DNA of 64,000 nucleotides, from NCBI GenBank assembly GCA_021018995.1, contig CM037590.1:107943097-108007096 (forward strand), in the 5' to 3' direction. This DNA is from Chloranthus sessilifolius (lineage: Eukaryota; Streptophyta; Magnoliopsida; Chloranthales; Chloranthaceae). The notes below the pieces were generated by a model. That model was given only the letters and a program-made list of their open reading frames with translations, was not told the origin of the DNA and ran no database searches. Within the stretch, counting starts at the first letter, position 1, and each line of letters opens with the position of its first letter. The translations under genes were made by a program, and so were the position numbers. Shown piece by piece: positions 10,750 to 22,232 of the stretch.

Positions 10750-11217
10750 TTTTCCTCTGAGCAAGATTAGTAGTGAGGTCATTGAGAAGACCTCGGATGA
10801 TCTTGTGGCATTCACCCGCGACTGAGAGTTTCTGGTTTATGAGATGGAGAGGGTTGGTAAGTCGACTTTCGAGAGTGCATGGGCCAACCATGAGAGTTAG
10901 TCGTTTGAGTTCTTGTATTCCCGATCGATATCACGATCACACTTCATCGGTGATGAAGACTTTCAAATCCAAGAGAGTTGATGGGAAGTTTCAAAAATAT
11001 TTGGTAGAGTGGGTTGACAAGTAGGGTTTTGGTTCGTCGAGGAGTGGTTTACCATGTGTGCCCCAATACGATCGACTGAGGTGATGATCATATGTCACCG
11101 GGTGCCGAGATTGTTTGGGCTAGTTGCAAGGAGTTCCACTGTTTGGATCCCGATACACTTCACCAGTTCCATTGTGCGTGTTTCATCGGAGATGAAACAT
11201 TTTGGGTCGGAGGGAAT
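10750..11217 (+). pseudogene. Chromodomain-like end of the polyprotein, decayed
   Basis: Broken frames contain DGKFQKYLVEWVDK (about 10981-11022), like the KYLVKW strand of a retroelement chromodomain. Further on, CKEFHCLDPDTLHQFHC runs to a stop that overlaps the purine tract at about 11209-11217. Several stops and shifts intervene. It is the 3' end of the ancestral gag-pol frame. Confidence 0.5.
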
Positions 11218-12359
11218 TGATGGGGACGCTGCCACCGAGGAGTTAGGTTTTGGGCCGTACAGGGTGTTCCGACGGAAGAAGAAGTGCGGTGGTGCCATGG
11301 AGCGCCAACATCTATCGAGGAACGACCTTGAAGAGCAGCAAAGAGGAGGATCACTGCCCAGGTTCACTCGAGCGAACATCACTCTCACTCAAGCGAGAAT
11401 GCTTCAGAAACATTAACAAACTCTCGGCCTATTGTCTCTCGAGCGAGGGAGCATCAGAAATCAAGGCCAAAACTCGCTCGAGCGATCCCTAGTTGTCGCT
11501 CGAGCGACCCTTGGTTATCGCTCGAGCGACCCCTCGTAAAGATTCCTACTTGAGCGGGAACCAAACTCGCTCGAGCGAGTCGAGTGATGGGAATTGTCCT
11601 TTTCAGCCTCTTTTTTTATTGTCTTTTGTGTCAAATGTAAGTCACACTTTTAAAGTAACATGGTACTTTTCTATTTTAGGGTTATTCCCATTTATAATTA
11701 CTATAGAGCATCTTTTTGTAAGCCATTTTTGGCACTTGTTGAAGAATTAATGAAAATGCTTTGCATTGAGCTTGAGATGAACTTTGAAGAGTGGGTCTTC
11801 TCCCCATGTGGGTTTGGTGTGAGGCTAAGAGTGAGATGCCCATGTTATCTTTGATCTTCTCATTACTTCTTTTTCTTGTTTAATCTTCTTATTTTCTTAT
11901 TAATCTCTTGCATCCCATTTTCCCCTTTTATTGATTGTTCCAATTCCCAAACCCTAGATCTAAAACAACGTTGATGCCCATCCTTGTGATTCGAATCCGA
12001 TCTTAGCTCGTCGATCCATGACCATTGTTGGGCTTGAGCTTGTTCAATTTGTGTCGGTAATCGCCTCAATTCAAAAGCCCTAGCGAGGAGCTACCGATTC
12101 CACCGCGAATTACGATCGAATGCCCCGACCTAGATGAAGCTAGAGTTCTATCTTTAGGATCGCCTCTTCCTTATTTACTAACGGATCTCGCGCGCCGTAT
12201 TAGACCCTACGTGAATCAAGCATAATCACTTAAGTGAAATCCTGCGAAACCTTAATGTATCAGTTTAAATTGTGGTTAATTATTCAATTAATTAGTTTAA
12301 TTTTGGCAAATTAGCATATCATGGGCATTCACGTATTTTAGGATCGTTGTCCCGCATCA
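11218..12359 (+). repeat. Right (3') LTR of the gypsy derivative
   Basis: This 1142-bp LTR begins TGATGGGGACGCTGCC and ends GTCCCGCATCA, directly after the purine tract GGAGGGAAT. It carries the CTCGAG palindrome cluster at about 11364-11585. Frames here on either strand are chance frames. Confidence 0.85.
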
Positions 12360-13207
12360 TACCACCTACATTTGGATGGGTAATATTTCTTTTTTCCATT
12401 GATCAAGAAAGAAGTCCAATGACTAGAAGGTTACAAACATATGTTTGGTAACCCCATGTGTACACAATGGAGATAGACATGAGGAACTGCTTCTTGCTAT
12501 TTACTCTACATATTAATAGTTATAGTCCCTATGGAATCCTTCCCTATGGAGTTCCCACATTAATACTTATTAACTAATGGAGTTCCCACATTATATTTTT
12601 ATTAGGATCAGTACAATTATATGGGGTTAGCAGAGAGGTTAAAAACTTAGACAATGATGGGAGCTTGTCATTTGGCAAAACAAGCCTGTATCAGTTTCTA
12701 TTAGATAATACAAACTAGGATCCGACACTCCTAACCGTCATTTAAGCACCAAAATGGTGTTTAAAATGATCTTACAGCATCAATAATTTAAAATATGGGT
12801 GATCTGGATCGTCAAAGGGATAAATCATAGAATGAAGTGCAACAGACCCAAAAAATATTCTTTTAGGGAGATTTAAACCATCCGATCTGTGGACTGCAAT
12901 ATCAACCATTGCTTTTACTTTTAATGGCTGATATTAAAAGATTTGGATTGGTCACATCCATTTATAGGCATTTTTGCGCTGGGATGTGTTCCAATGATGA
13001 ATTGCCACTTGGATAACTTAGATTGGTCACAAATGTGCATCACATGGCATAATGATAAATCACACTTCAATGGTGTGAGATAAAAATTAAGATGTTTATG
13101 ATATAAGATCAATTAAACACCATTTTGGTGTTTAACTGTCGGTCAAGAGCCATTATCCCTACAAACTAGTACGGGACTATTATCAGACAGAATTTTCTGA
13201 TCTGTTT
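12360..13207. other. Intron stretch between the two LTR elements
   Basis: This is AT-rich with no coding signal. The first ~370 bp hold nothing recognisable. From about 12729 to 13146 lies an inverted-repeat element (separate entry). The last bases, TTTCC at 13208-13212, are the left target duplication of the chromovirus. Confidence 0.5.
12729..13146. mobile_element. MITE-like element with ~30-bp terminal inverted repeats
   Basis: ACCGTCATTTAAGCACCA and the following AAATGGTGTTT (about 12733-12762) match the reverse complement of 13112-13146 (AAACACCATTTTGGTGTTTAA, then CTGTCGGT) with few mismatches. The element is ~417 bp, AT-rich and non-coding. The inner end of each TIR is itself a palindrome (CACCAAAATGGTG type). 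No clean target duplication was found, so the superfamily is undetermined. Confidence 0.5.
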
Positions 13208-13212
13208 TTTCC

Positions 13213-16066
13213 TGTCACGACCCAGAATCCTTACCCGACCTCAAGGGCCTAGAATTCCATGTTATGACACCGCACGCTTGTTAAGGCGATAAGCGGACAT
13301 ACACATAATTCTTATGTCGATTTAGCATATGAATTAAGGCATTTGATAGTATCATTTAAAAATAAATTATTCAAGAAAACAACAGCGGAAAACGTAGATG
13401 ACGTTAATTAAGTGATAAATCCTAACCATACATCTATAATCGAAAGCAAGCAGAGGTTTTACGTAGAATAAAACAGTCCCAACGCAAACCCAAAATTGGT
13501 GCTGAAAAATAAAAGTATCTAATAACAAATCTCCCCTGAAAATAATAAAACAATGACTAAAGAATCTCTCAATGCTCAAAGTAGTCCGCCGGATCTATTC
13601 CCTCGTCCAGATGGTAGCCGACGTCTTCACTCTCATGAGCCACATCAGGAACAGCAGCATCCCTATCTTCAGTGATGGAAAAATCAGAGTTCTCACCTGC
13701 AACTGTTAGTTTTGGGGAGGGGGTGAGTTTACTCAGTCACGTAAACTCAGCAGGTTGCACAATCGATCCACCATAAAATATCCAAGTGATCGTGTGTGGA
13801 ATCGCTTGAGTTGCGGTACATTTTGAAATAAACCAAACAGCTATAAATGATTACAAAAATATCTAAGATCTCATATCTATCATAACAAAACTGAAAAATA
13901 TAGCATAGAAAGAAAAGAAGTAACATAAAATGAAAAGACCTGACATAACATGAAATGAATATGATGCATCAAGTTCTGATCTCTTTTTGTGTCTGCTTTG
14001 TCGACCTTTCCTATGTGGCATATCTTAAAACTTAATATTGCTTCATACGCCTACACAATGTATTTCACATCTTACTTAATTTACGTATACGACCTGTGCC
14101 AGGGCCGCTGCTTGAGCCTATCACGCGAGGTCCACGTGTAGATAACCACCTAACCTCCATATCATATCGTATACCACCATCCAGCCTGATGAGGTTGCAT
14201 GCATTTAAATTAGTGTCCCCTTACGTTCGGGATACTGTCGTATCGTATTGTCCTTAAGACCCGTCTTGGCTGCAGACGTTAGATCTTGCGGTGGCACGCA
14301 AGACATGGCACGTGTAGAAACTTAATTCGTATTTTGCTGGCCTTCACAACGTAACTTATCAGTATTCGTATCTTACCTTATCTTACATATAATTCCTTAT
14401 CGTTTGCTTAAAACTTAATTTGAAGTGAGCCACGGTGCGATAAGATTCACAAAATCACGCTTTCCAAGGGACGGGTTCCGTAGTAACCTGGATGTACTTC
14501 GTGATGTACCCATACTCCCATAGAGGTGTTGCATCCGCATGGATGCCTACATTCCAAGTTCCACGTGACCGTGAGAACCCCACCATGTTAAAAGTCGTGT
14601 GACATAGCTTATTTCATTTTAATTGTGCATATGCCCTATCGTGATTTTTCTATGTGGTGCATGCCATATGATGAAAGGACTAACTTGGCCAAAAGAAACT
14701 ATTTCATACACCTTACATACTTGTGAATATAAAATAATAACTAACATTTGAACAGAACAGATATTTCATACAAAAATTTTGGAGAAACTTTCTATGGGTC
14801 GTCGACATGATCGGCCTTCGCATTTTAAAGTTTCATAATATTTGTGCAACTGTCGACACCTTTTACTAATTTGACCTAAGAGTGGGTCAATGTGGCAGTC
14901 AAATGATCCACTTAGCCTAGTTATACAAGGGTTAATATCCCTCACTAAATTTTCCAATTTGTGAGCCTCAAAGTGTGTCCTAGAAATTTTAGTGACACTT
15001 TCTGATCCATTAGATTACATTGAGTTACTATTGAGATCGTTTTGAAGTTGGTCCTATGGGCCAGTTGGGCCTTGATTCTCAAATATTAAGGGTCAAAGGG
15101 AACTCATGGCATTATTTCATGTGGCACCTAAGGCTAAAATAAGAAGACATGAACATAGAGTTATCTATCATCTAATCTGAACCATTAGATAGTTAGACAA
15201 TAAAATTTTATCTAAGGTTTGCTCTTTTGTCCTGATCCTGATCCGAACTCTAGCGTACTAGATCTTCCAGTCAACGTTGTACAAGATCTAGCAGTCAAGT
15301 GCACACTTAGTGTACCTACCATGTGGCGATCAGATTGAACAGATCTGAACCATAAGATATTTAAGAAAGATGATTCTAAGGTATTAGGTCTTTGGGCCCA
15401 ATTTATTTTGATCTCTAAGGTCTCAAATCTAAAGGTCAAAACCTTCATGTTCACTGATATCCAAATAGCCTTTTAATTTTCTTGATTTGTGGGCTAAATT
15501 CTAGTTTCAAACCGATGTCTCGAGGATTTCAATTAGTGGAGATGGTCCATCTTTGCTCTATTTCTTGGGTTGGGCCCACAACGTCCAACCTTGAATCTAT
15601 TTCATTTGAAATCAATGGTGCTAAAGGGATGGTTGCACCAAAATATTGACGCACCAAACTATTGGTTTCCTACATGTACTTAAATGCTCCTGACTACAAT
15701 GGTGATGTGAGTTATCACCAGCAATGACGGCGCTTGGTTGGGCCGATCCTTAGTAATTCATTTTATCCCAGCCCGACTCTTTGATTTTGACAATCATTAG
15801 TTTTTCCCAATCAATCAAGTGAATATAGAAGATAAATCAATCGATTTTTATAAAGGCTTCCATAAAGGTGGGCCAATCATAAAAAGAAAACTTGCACAAA
15901 TTGTATCTAATCTAAACATACTCGGATCCGGCTTGGGCTTTAGTTTAATCCATTGTATTACCGGTCTTGGTCAAATTGGACCCGACTTCAGTGCTCGATA
16001 GCGCATGGAACGTAACCCAAGAAATAAAATACAAAAGAAGCATGGGTCCTATAAATCCGGTCCAGA

Positions 16067-16111
<45 letters not shown>

Positions 16112-17509
16112 GACGGATGACTTAGTAATTTTGCTTCCTATTTTAGGAAAGAAGATATTGGTGGCGCTTAATCGCTTTGGGAGTATCGAACTCATCGATC
16201 ACTGGTTTCTCCACTATTGTGCTCAGCAGTAACTCGCACTCCACAAGGTGGCCGTCTAATTCAATAAAATAATAGGTGTCTAATACAATGCAATAATAGG
16301 TGAGACCGATTCCTTATGTAGCACCATAAATCATGATAGAATCTCTGAATGAATCTAACGCCATCGTGACAGTGGATCTAATACCATCAAAACACTAGAT
16401 CTGATAGTTTCATTATATACGTTTATGCACTCCTAGATTAAGTGAGTGTACTAATGGCTGCACATCTTAACCCATAGAAATACTATCTTTAAGTTGATTT
16501 GAATAAGGTGCATGTATTAAGGTTTCACAAAAGATCTTAGCCCAAAAATAAGGTAAGAAAGAAAAGACAAGGGAAGAGTACTCTTGTCAATTAATGGAGA
16601 CTTGTTGTCAAGCTTTTGTTGGCAAACTTCCATTTATATATTTAATAAATATATCATATTAGATACATACAACTTAACTATTATAACAAACAAACATAAA
16701 GCAAATAAATAAATAAAATAAACCTACCAGTCCGAGGTTTAGCCATGCGCTAAGATAGACAAAAATGTTCTGTATAGATTTGAGAGTAATTTATTTTGGC
16801 TTTTTTTTGGCACGTCACATTTTCTAAATGTAAAATCCCTCAATTTTAGATCGAAGGGTGTTAGATCCTTATACCTCGACATATCTAGATAAGATTGTTC
16901 TTAAGATCTTAGATTGATTTTGGGTTTAAAAATAAATAAATAAATAAAAATACATTTATAAACATAAATACTGAATAATTTAAGATGGATTTAGGGGCAC
17001 CCACCTGTTGGAGCGTGTACGGGTTGATTACTCGATTTATTCGACACGATAGCTTACTGGCGATTCGATAATCGTGACTCGCTTTAGCGATGCATTTTCG
17101 ATGGTGGGTGAGAAAGAAAGGGATTATCACAACATTAATAGTGCCGAGATATTGGTAGAGAAGGAACGAGTGGCGGAGATAGATGGAAGATGAAGAAGCT
17201 AGGGATATGAGAGTTTATAGAGAGAGGATGAAGACTTAATTTGGGCATGATTTGCCAAAAAGGCAAGAGTTTAAAGACCCAAATTCCCTTCTAAAATTAG
17301 GGAATCATGGGGCATAAAAGGCTAGTTTTTATTATTCCTAAAATATAATATATTGCTAGCTAGTAATCGGGTCCAACTAAAATTATAAAGTTTCTACACT
17401 AATGGTTGTATGTGTGGGTTGGGTTAGAGTGTGGAGCACTCACACGGGGCTTGGTGATTCATGACATCTAAAGCCATTGAATGCCCATCCTATGATCCGG
17501 GTCATAACA
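13213..17509 (-). repeat. Chromovirus LTR, left copy (functional 3' LTR)
   Basis: This 4,297-bp LTR begins TGTCACGACCCAG and ends GGTCATAACA on the plus strand. It contains a TA tract (about 16071-16107) that is expanded relative to the other LTR copies. No coding capacity was found. At diagnostic sites (for example ACGTAGATG, CACGCGAGG, GCGGTGGC) it agrees with the right LTR and differs from the LTRs at 34742, 47464 and 60165. Confidence 0.92.
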
Positions 17510-17524
17510 TTCTTCCCCCCTAAA
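17510..17524 (-). promoter_or_regulatory. Polypurine tract of the chromovirus
   Basis: On the minus strand, TTTTTAGGGGGGAAGAA lies directly against the LTR start TGTTATGACC. This is the position and composition expected for plus-strand DNA priming, and it confirms right-to-left orientation. Confidence 0.8.
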
Positions 17525-17556
17525 AAGAAATTTTCGTCCCGAAAATTACGTACCGA

Positions 17557-17976
17557 TTATTCGAAAAGTTCAGGGTAAGTTGCTTTGATGTCAGTTTCGT
17601 CTTCCCAAGTTGCTTCCATTGGCGTGTGATGTTGCCACTGAACCAACACCAACGTGACCGTCTTATTTTTGGAAACTTGCACCTTTCGATCGAGGATCCT
17701 AATGGGCCTTGAAATGATAGTAAGATCTTCTTTGATATTGATGGGCTCGATTTCCACTATGTGTGAGGGGTCATATACGTATCGCCTCAACATAGACACG
17801 TTGAATACATCGTGGATCCCCGAGTATTGTGGTGGTAGAGCGACTTTATAAGCAACCTCGCCCACACGCTTAGTGACTTCGAAAGGTCCTACGTATCTGG
17901 GGCTCAGCTTCCCACGCTTTCCAAAGCGCATAACTTCTTTGGTCGGGGAGACACGAATGAATACACGTTCTCCAAC
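17557..17976 (-). pseudogene. Integrase C-terminal (GPY/F) domain and chromodomain
   Basis: The minus-strand exon reads VGERVFIRV, then MRFGKRGKLSPRYVGPFEV (GPY/F module), VFNVSMLRRYV, then a chromodomain-like end PIRILDRKVQVSKNKTV and LVQWQHHTPMEATWEDE, stopping at 17557-17559. Chromodomains of this kind are thought to tether integrase to heterochromatin marks such as H3K9me2. The exon is open throughout. It is separated from the upstream integrase by a candidate intron. It is filed as pseudogene because the polyprotein upstream is interrupted. Confidence 0.82.
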
Positions 17977-18052
17977 CTAACAGAAGATTTTACCATTCAA
18001 AATTCGAACAAAATTTTAATGAAATTTAATCTTTTGAGTCGAAAAGTTGTAC
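17977..18052 (-). other. Putative 76-bp spliceosomal intron in chromovirus pol
   Basis: On the minus strand GAG|GTACAACTTTT opens and TTCTGTTAG|GTTGGAG closes a 76-bp AT-rich segment with in-frame stops. The flanking codons read LEFE before and VGERVFIRV after, continuous with the gypsy integrase pattern. The length is not a multiple of three, so retention would end the protein before the chromodomain. GT-AG ends and exact protein continuity favour a real intron over an indel. Confidence 0.65.
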
Positions 18053-18393
18053 CTCGAATTCCAAGTTATGACGGTGGGGGTTGGCATACTTCCTTTGACG
18101 ATCCTGGGCGATTCTAAGCCGTTCGCGTATTAGCTTGACTTTTTCAGTCGTGGTTTGAACTAGTTTCGGGTCCAAACATCTTTCTCACTCCGACTTCATC
18201 CCAACACAAAGGTGTTCTACAACTTCTCCCGTATAACGCCTCGAAAGGAGACATTCCGATGCTTGCCTGGTAGCTATTATTATAGGAGAATTCGATCAAA
18301 GGGAGGTGATCATCCCAATTCCCTCGGAAGTCTAGCATACAAGCTCTCAACATATCTTCGACTACTTGGTTAACCCTTTCGGTTTGTCCGCCG
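18053..18393 (-). pseudogene. Integrase core, distal part, frame-broken
   Basis: A frame at 18144-18353 reads MLRACMLDF, LIEFSYNNSYQASIGMSPFEALYGR and LCWDEVG, the end of the gypsy integrase core. It is out of frame with the main pol frame (break at about 18394, right after FHP). A second shift near 18165 moves into the frame that reads RHNLEFE at the intron donor. The final glutamate of the DD35E triad is encoded just past the first break. Confidence 0.8.
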
Positions 18394-21141
18394 TTATGGA
18401 TGGAAGGCGATCTTGAAATCCAAGCGAGTCGTCAAGGCTGTTTGGAAGGTAGTCCAATATTTTGAGGTGAATTTCGAGTCTCTATCGGACACGATGCTTA
18501 CTGGCACACCGTGCAATTTCACGATTTCCTTCAAGTAAGTCTCTACAAGTTTTTCTCCATCTGCAGTCGTTTTAAAAGGTAAGAAATGTGCAGACTTTGT
18601 TAATCTGTCGACTATTACCCAAATGGCATCGTTCTTCTTCAACGTTTTTGGCAGGCCAACGATGAAGTCCATTGATATATTTTCCCACTTCCATTCCGGA
18701 ATGGGTAAGGGTTGAATGAAACCGGCCTGTTTTTGGTGCTCTGCTTTGACCTGTTGGCACACTAAGCATTTTGATACATATTCGGCTATTTCTCGCTTCA
18801 TGTTCGGCCACCAATACCAGTTCTTCAAATTTCGATACATCTTAGTGCTGCCTGGGTGTACTGAGTACCCTGATTTGTGACCTTCATCGAGTATTTCCTT
18901 TTTAACCTTAGGGTCATTAGGTACGTACAATATCCGTCTAAAGAGTAATGCTCCATCTTCTCTGAGACTAAAATCAGGTTTTGATTCCTTATACATGGCC
19001 TTAATGATTCGTAGAATTTCTGGATCTGTTCGCTGCAACTCCTTGATTTTATCTACGATAAATGGATTTATCAGAATTTTCGCCAGATATACACCTTCTT
19101 CGATCTTTTGGAGATAAAAATCTTCTTCTGCTAGTTCATCGAGGGTCCTCGAAGTTTTTAATCGGGCCAAAAATCCTGACGTTTTTCTACTAAGTGCGTC
19201 AGCAACGACGTTCGCTTTACCAGGGTGATAATTAATCGAACAATCGTAATCCTTCATGTACTCGACCCATCTGCGTTGTCTGAGGTTCAAATCTTTTTGT
19301 GAGAAGAGGTACTTGAGGCTCTTATGGTCAGTATATACTTTGAACGTTTCACCATAGAGGTAGAGTCGCCACAATTTGAGAGCTAAAATGACTGCTGCCA
19401 ATTCTAAGTCGTGAACTGGGTAGTTTTTCTCATGTGACTTTAGTTGTCTTGACCCGTATGCAACGACCCTCCTATCTTGTTGCAGTACACAACCAAGTCC
19501 TTGGTGAGATGCGTCGGTGAATAATTCAAATTTACCCTTGTCTGTATTAGAGGATAAGGTTAGAACTGGTGCTGTAGTAAGCTTCTTCTTCAACTCCTGA
19601 AAACTTCTTTCACACTCATCTGACCATACAAATTTTGTGTTCTTCTTAGTAAGGCTTGTAAGGGGTAGAGCAATTCGAGAGAATCCCTCAATGAAGCGTC
19701 GATAGTAACCTGCAAGTCCGAGGAAACTCCTTATTTCGGTAACACTTTTTGGTGCCTGCCAATTGATCACTGCCTCAATTTTTGTTGGATCAACAGTAAT
19801 ACCTTCTGCAGATATCACATGCCCTAGAAAGGTTACTTGTTTGAGCCAGAAATCGCACTTGCTAAGTTTAGCATATAATTGGTGATCGCGAAGTGTCTGA
19901 AGTGAGAGGCGGAAGTGTTCTTCATGTTCTTTCTCCGTTCGTGAGTAAATGAGGATGTCATCTACGAACACAATGATGAATTCATCAAGATACTGCCTGA
20001 ATACTCGATTCATCAGGTCCATGAATACAGCTGGTGCATTTGTTAGTCCGAAGGGCATGACTAAGAACTCGTACAATCCATTCTTGCAAGCGAAAACAGT
20101 CTTTGGAATATCCTCGTCCCTCACTTTCGATTGATGATAACCCGATCTAAGGTCAATCTTAGAAAAACACTTGGCACCTTGGAGCTGGTCGAACAAATCA
20201 TCGATACGGGGGATGGGGTATCGATTTCTGATGGTTACGCTATTCAACTGACGATAATCGATGCATAGCCTCATCGAACCGTCTTTCTTCTTTACGAAGA
20301 GCACTGGGGCTCTCCATGGCGACTGACTTCGTCTGATAAATTTCTTTTCTGACAGCTCCTTGAGCTGTATCTCCAATTCCTTTAATTCTGCAGGAGCCAT
20401 CCGGTATGGTGCCTTGGCGGTTGGAGCGGTCCTTGGGATCAGATCGATCTTGAACTTGATTTCTCGGTCGGGTGGGACACCGGGTAAGTCCTTAGGAAAT
20501 ACGTCGACGAAGTCTCCGACGACTGGAATTTTTGTACGATCGACCGCCTTATCTTGCTCTTCGTCTAATGCTGCCAATAAAGATGCGCCCTTCGCTTTAA
20601 TTCCCCGAAATCTGAATGGAAGCTCTCCGAGTGGTTGGAAGGTGACCACTTTAGAGAAACAGTCCACCGTGCCGTGGTAAGTGGCTAGCCAATCCATGCC
20701 CAATAGAATATCGAAATCCTGAAAGTCTAACACGATGGGATCTACTGGGAGTTCATGACCCTTGATGTTTATGATAGTATTTCGGCATACCAGGGTAGCC
20801 ATCAACTTGCTTCCTAACGGCGTTGAAATTACCAGTTTCTTCTCCAGGGGTGTAGGTATAGTTCGTATTTCTGACAAGAATCTTGGGGTAATAAAAGAGT
20901 GTGTAGAACCCGAATTTATGAGTGCGAGAGCTAAGTGCCTATTAGTATTCTCTGGGTGGATGACCAATAAATTACCTTGGATCACTTCGTCACTAGCCAG
21001 GGTGTCCTGTTGTGACAGTGCGAATACCCGTCCTTGGTTCAAAGGCCTCGCTTGTAGGCCTTGAGGTTTCTCCCGACATTCCCTAGCAATATGTCCTTCC
21101 TTTCCACAGTTGTAGCATTTTCCGGTGCCTTGCATGCACAC
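18394..21141 (-). pseudogene. Chromovirus pol: zinc knuckle, protease, RT, RNase H, integrase
   Basis: This 915-codon open frame is the main pol block. CCHC knuckle [14 protein letters not shown] (residues 9-22); protease [10 protein letters not shown] (74-83), where the catalytic Asp is Asn76; RT with IDL (Asp330) and FVDDILIYS (392-400); RNase H with FTDAS (Asp543), Asp605 and VVADALS (Asp648); integrase zinc finger H754, H762, C792, C795 and core Asp825 and Asp886. It stops right after FHP, just short of the integrase glutamate. The Met at 21141 is internal to gag-pol, not a true start; upstream gag is in another frame. RT and RNase H look intact, protease and integrase do not. Confidence 0.93.
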
Positions 21142-22142
21142 ACCCGGTCGATGTCGCTTGCTGCACTTAGGGCACGGCTCGATAACTTCTCGATTGGAAG
21201 GTAGTGGTTGGTTGAGTTTGTTGAGATAGGAATCGAGGCTTTTTATTCACTTGAGGGTTAGTGTAGGGCTGAAACCTCTGATAGGAAGTAGGTGCCGGCC
21301 TCTGAGGAACAAAAGGGGCTCGCTGGACCGCCTTGCCTTTTTGAGCCTCAATTCTAGAACCTTTTCGATTCACCATTTCTCCCGACTCTCTCTCCTAGAT
21401 CTGGGCACGTTCCACGAGTTCTCCATATGTTTCAATCTTTATAGCAGCTAACTTCTCACGAAAGAAGGGTCGCAAGCCGTTCTGAAATGCAAAGCGCTTA
21501 TCGCCTTCGTCATGCGATCGATTCCCAAAAAATCTAGATAATCGTCCAATTTGGCCTTATATTCGCCACCGCCATATTCCCTTGTCGAGGTCAATGAATT
21601 CTTCTTCTTCCGAGCCACGGTGGCGCAGAGATATACTTGAAGTAAGCATTCTAATCATTGCCAAGTCCATTCCTCTTCATTGTTTGATTTGCGCTCTTTC
21701 GCTTTCCACCGATTCTGCTTCTTGGTCTAGGTAAAGCCGCCCACTTTACCTTTTCGTTGCGGTGAAGAGATTCCAAGAATTTCTCGATTGTACTTATCCA
21801 ATCTTGTAGATCGGGTCGGTGACCATGGAAATAGGGAGGTCGAGTTCTGCTGAATACTTGGAATCCAGTGGGTGTATAGGATAGAATTTCCTGCTGAGGA
21901 GAAGGCTGGCGTTGATTGACAAGCTCTTGGATGGCCTGCCATTGCTGCTCCCTTTGTACTTCCATCTCGTACAGTAATTGAGTCCTTTCCTGCTGGTGTG
22001 GCTGCGTCAGCTGAGCCATCTGTTGACTAAAAGTAGTCGCCATCTCACGTAATAGGCGCATCGCTTCAGATTTTTGAGGACCTTCATGTGATGAGGCCTC
22101 ATTCACTTGAGAGCCATTAGTTTCTCTGCGTCGTGTAGCCAT
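21142..22142 (-). pseudogene. Chromovirus gag, frame-broken
   Basis: The start is placed at the Met at about 22142 (MATRRRETNGSQ), rather than the Met 19 codons upstream, because the units further right show MAPRRR at the same place. The N-terminal part (to 21651) has a Gln-rich coiled stretch and PPYFHGHRPDLQDWISTIEKF, the gag core start. Between 21650 and 21377 the frame is lost. 21376-21167 reads a basic Pro/Gln-rich linker leading to the zinc knuckle in the pol frame. At least two frame changes are needed. The part left of 21820 is present only once in the window. Confidence 0.75.
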
Positions 22143-22213
22143 TAAGTCCTGATTCCACAAAACGTCGTATGTTAGTAAATTCGTACGACATAGTACCAAA
22201 AGGAATTAACACC

Positions 22214-22230
22214 GTGGCTTTGATACCAAC
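22214..22230 (-). promoter_or_regulatory. Primer-binding site (tRNA-Met type) of the chromovirus
   Basis: On the minus strand, after the LTR end CGTGACA and a 2-3 base spacer, TTGGTATCAAAGCCACGG matches the plant initiator-Met PBS with one or two mismatches. The position fixes the right LTR as the functional 5' LTR. Confidence 0.85.
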
Positions 22231-22232
22231 TC

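Larger units (their letters stand above)
4112..12359 (+). mobile_element. Non-autonomous Ty3/gypsy LTR element (pol deleted, gag duplicated)
   Basis: Two direct LTRs (4112-5283 and 11218-12359) flank an interior with a Met-type PBS after the left LTR and a purine tract (GGAGGGAA) before the right one, so the element reads on the plus strand. The interior has two head-to-tail copies of leader plus gag (about 5290-8070 and 8072-10500), then an integrase C-terminal and chromodomain-like remnant (about 10500-11217). No protease, RT, RNase H or integrase catalytic core is present, so it would need enzymes in trans. LTRs begin TGATGGGG and end TCA. Flanking 5-mers (TGTCA / TACCA) do not match perfectly, so the target duplication is eroded or absent. 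Confidence 0.85.

Noticed and set aside
13367-13579. 70-75-codon minus-strand frames repeated in every chromovirus LTR (also 15212-15454 and counterparts)
   Set aside because: They lie inside LTRs, match no family, and persist only because the LTR is repeated.
17654-21064. Plus-strand frames of 60-106 codons inside the chromovirus
   Set aside because: They are antisense shadows of the pol frame, which has clear domain motifs on the minus strand.
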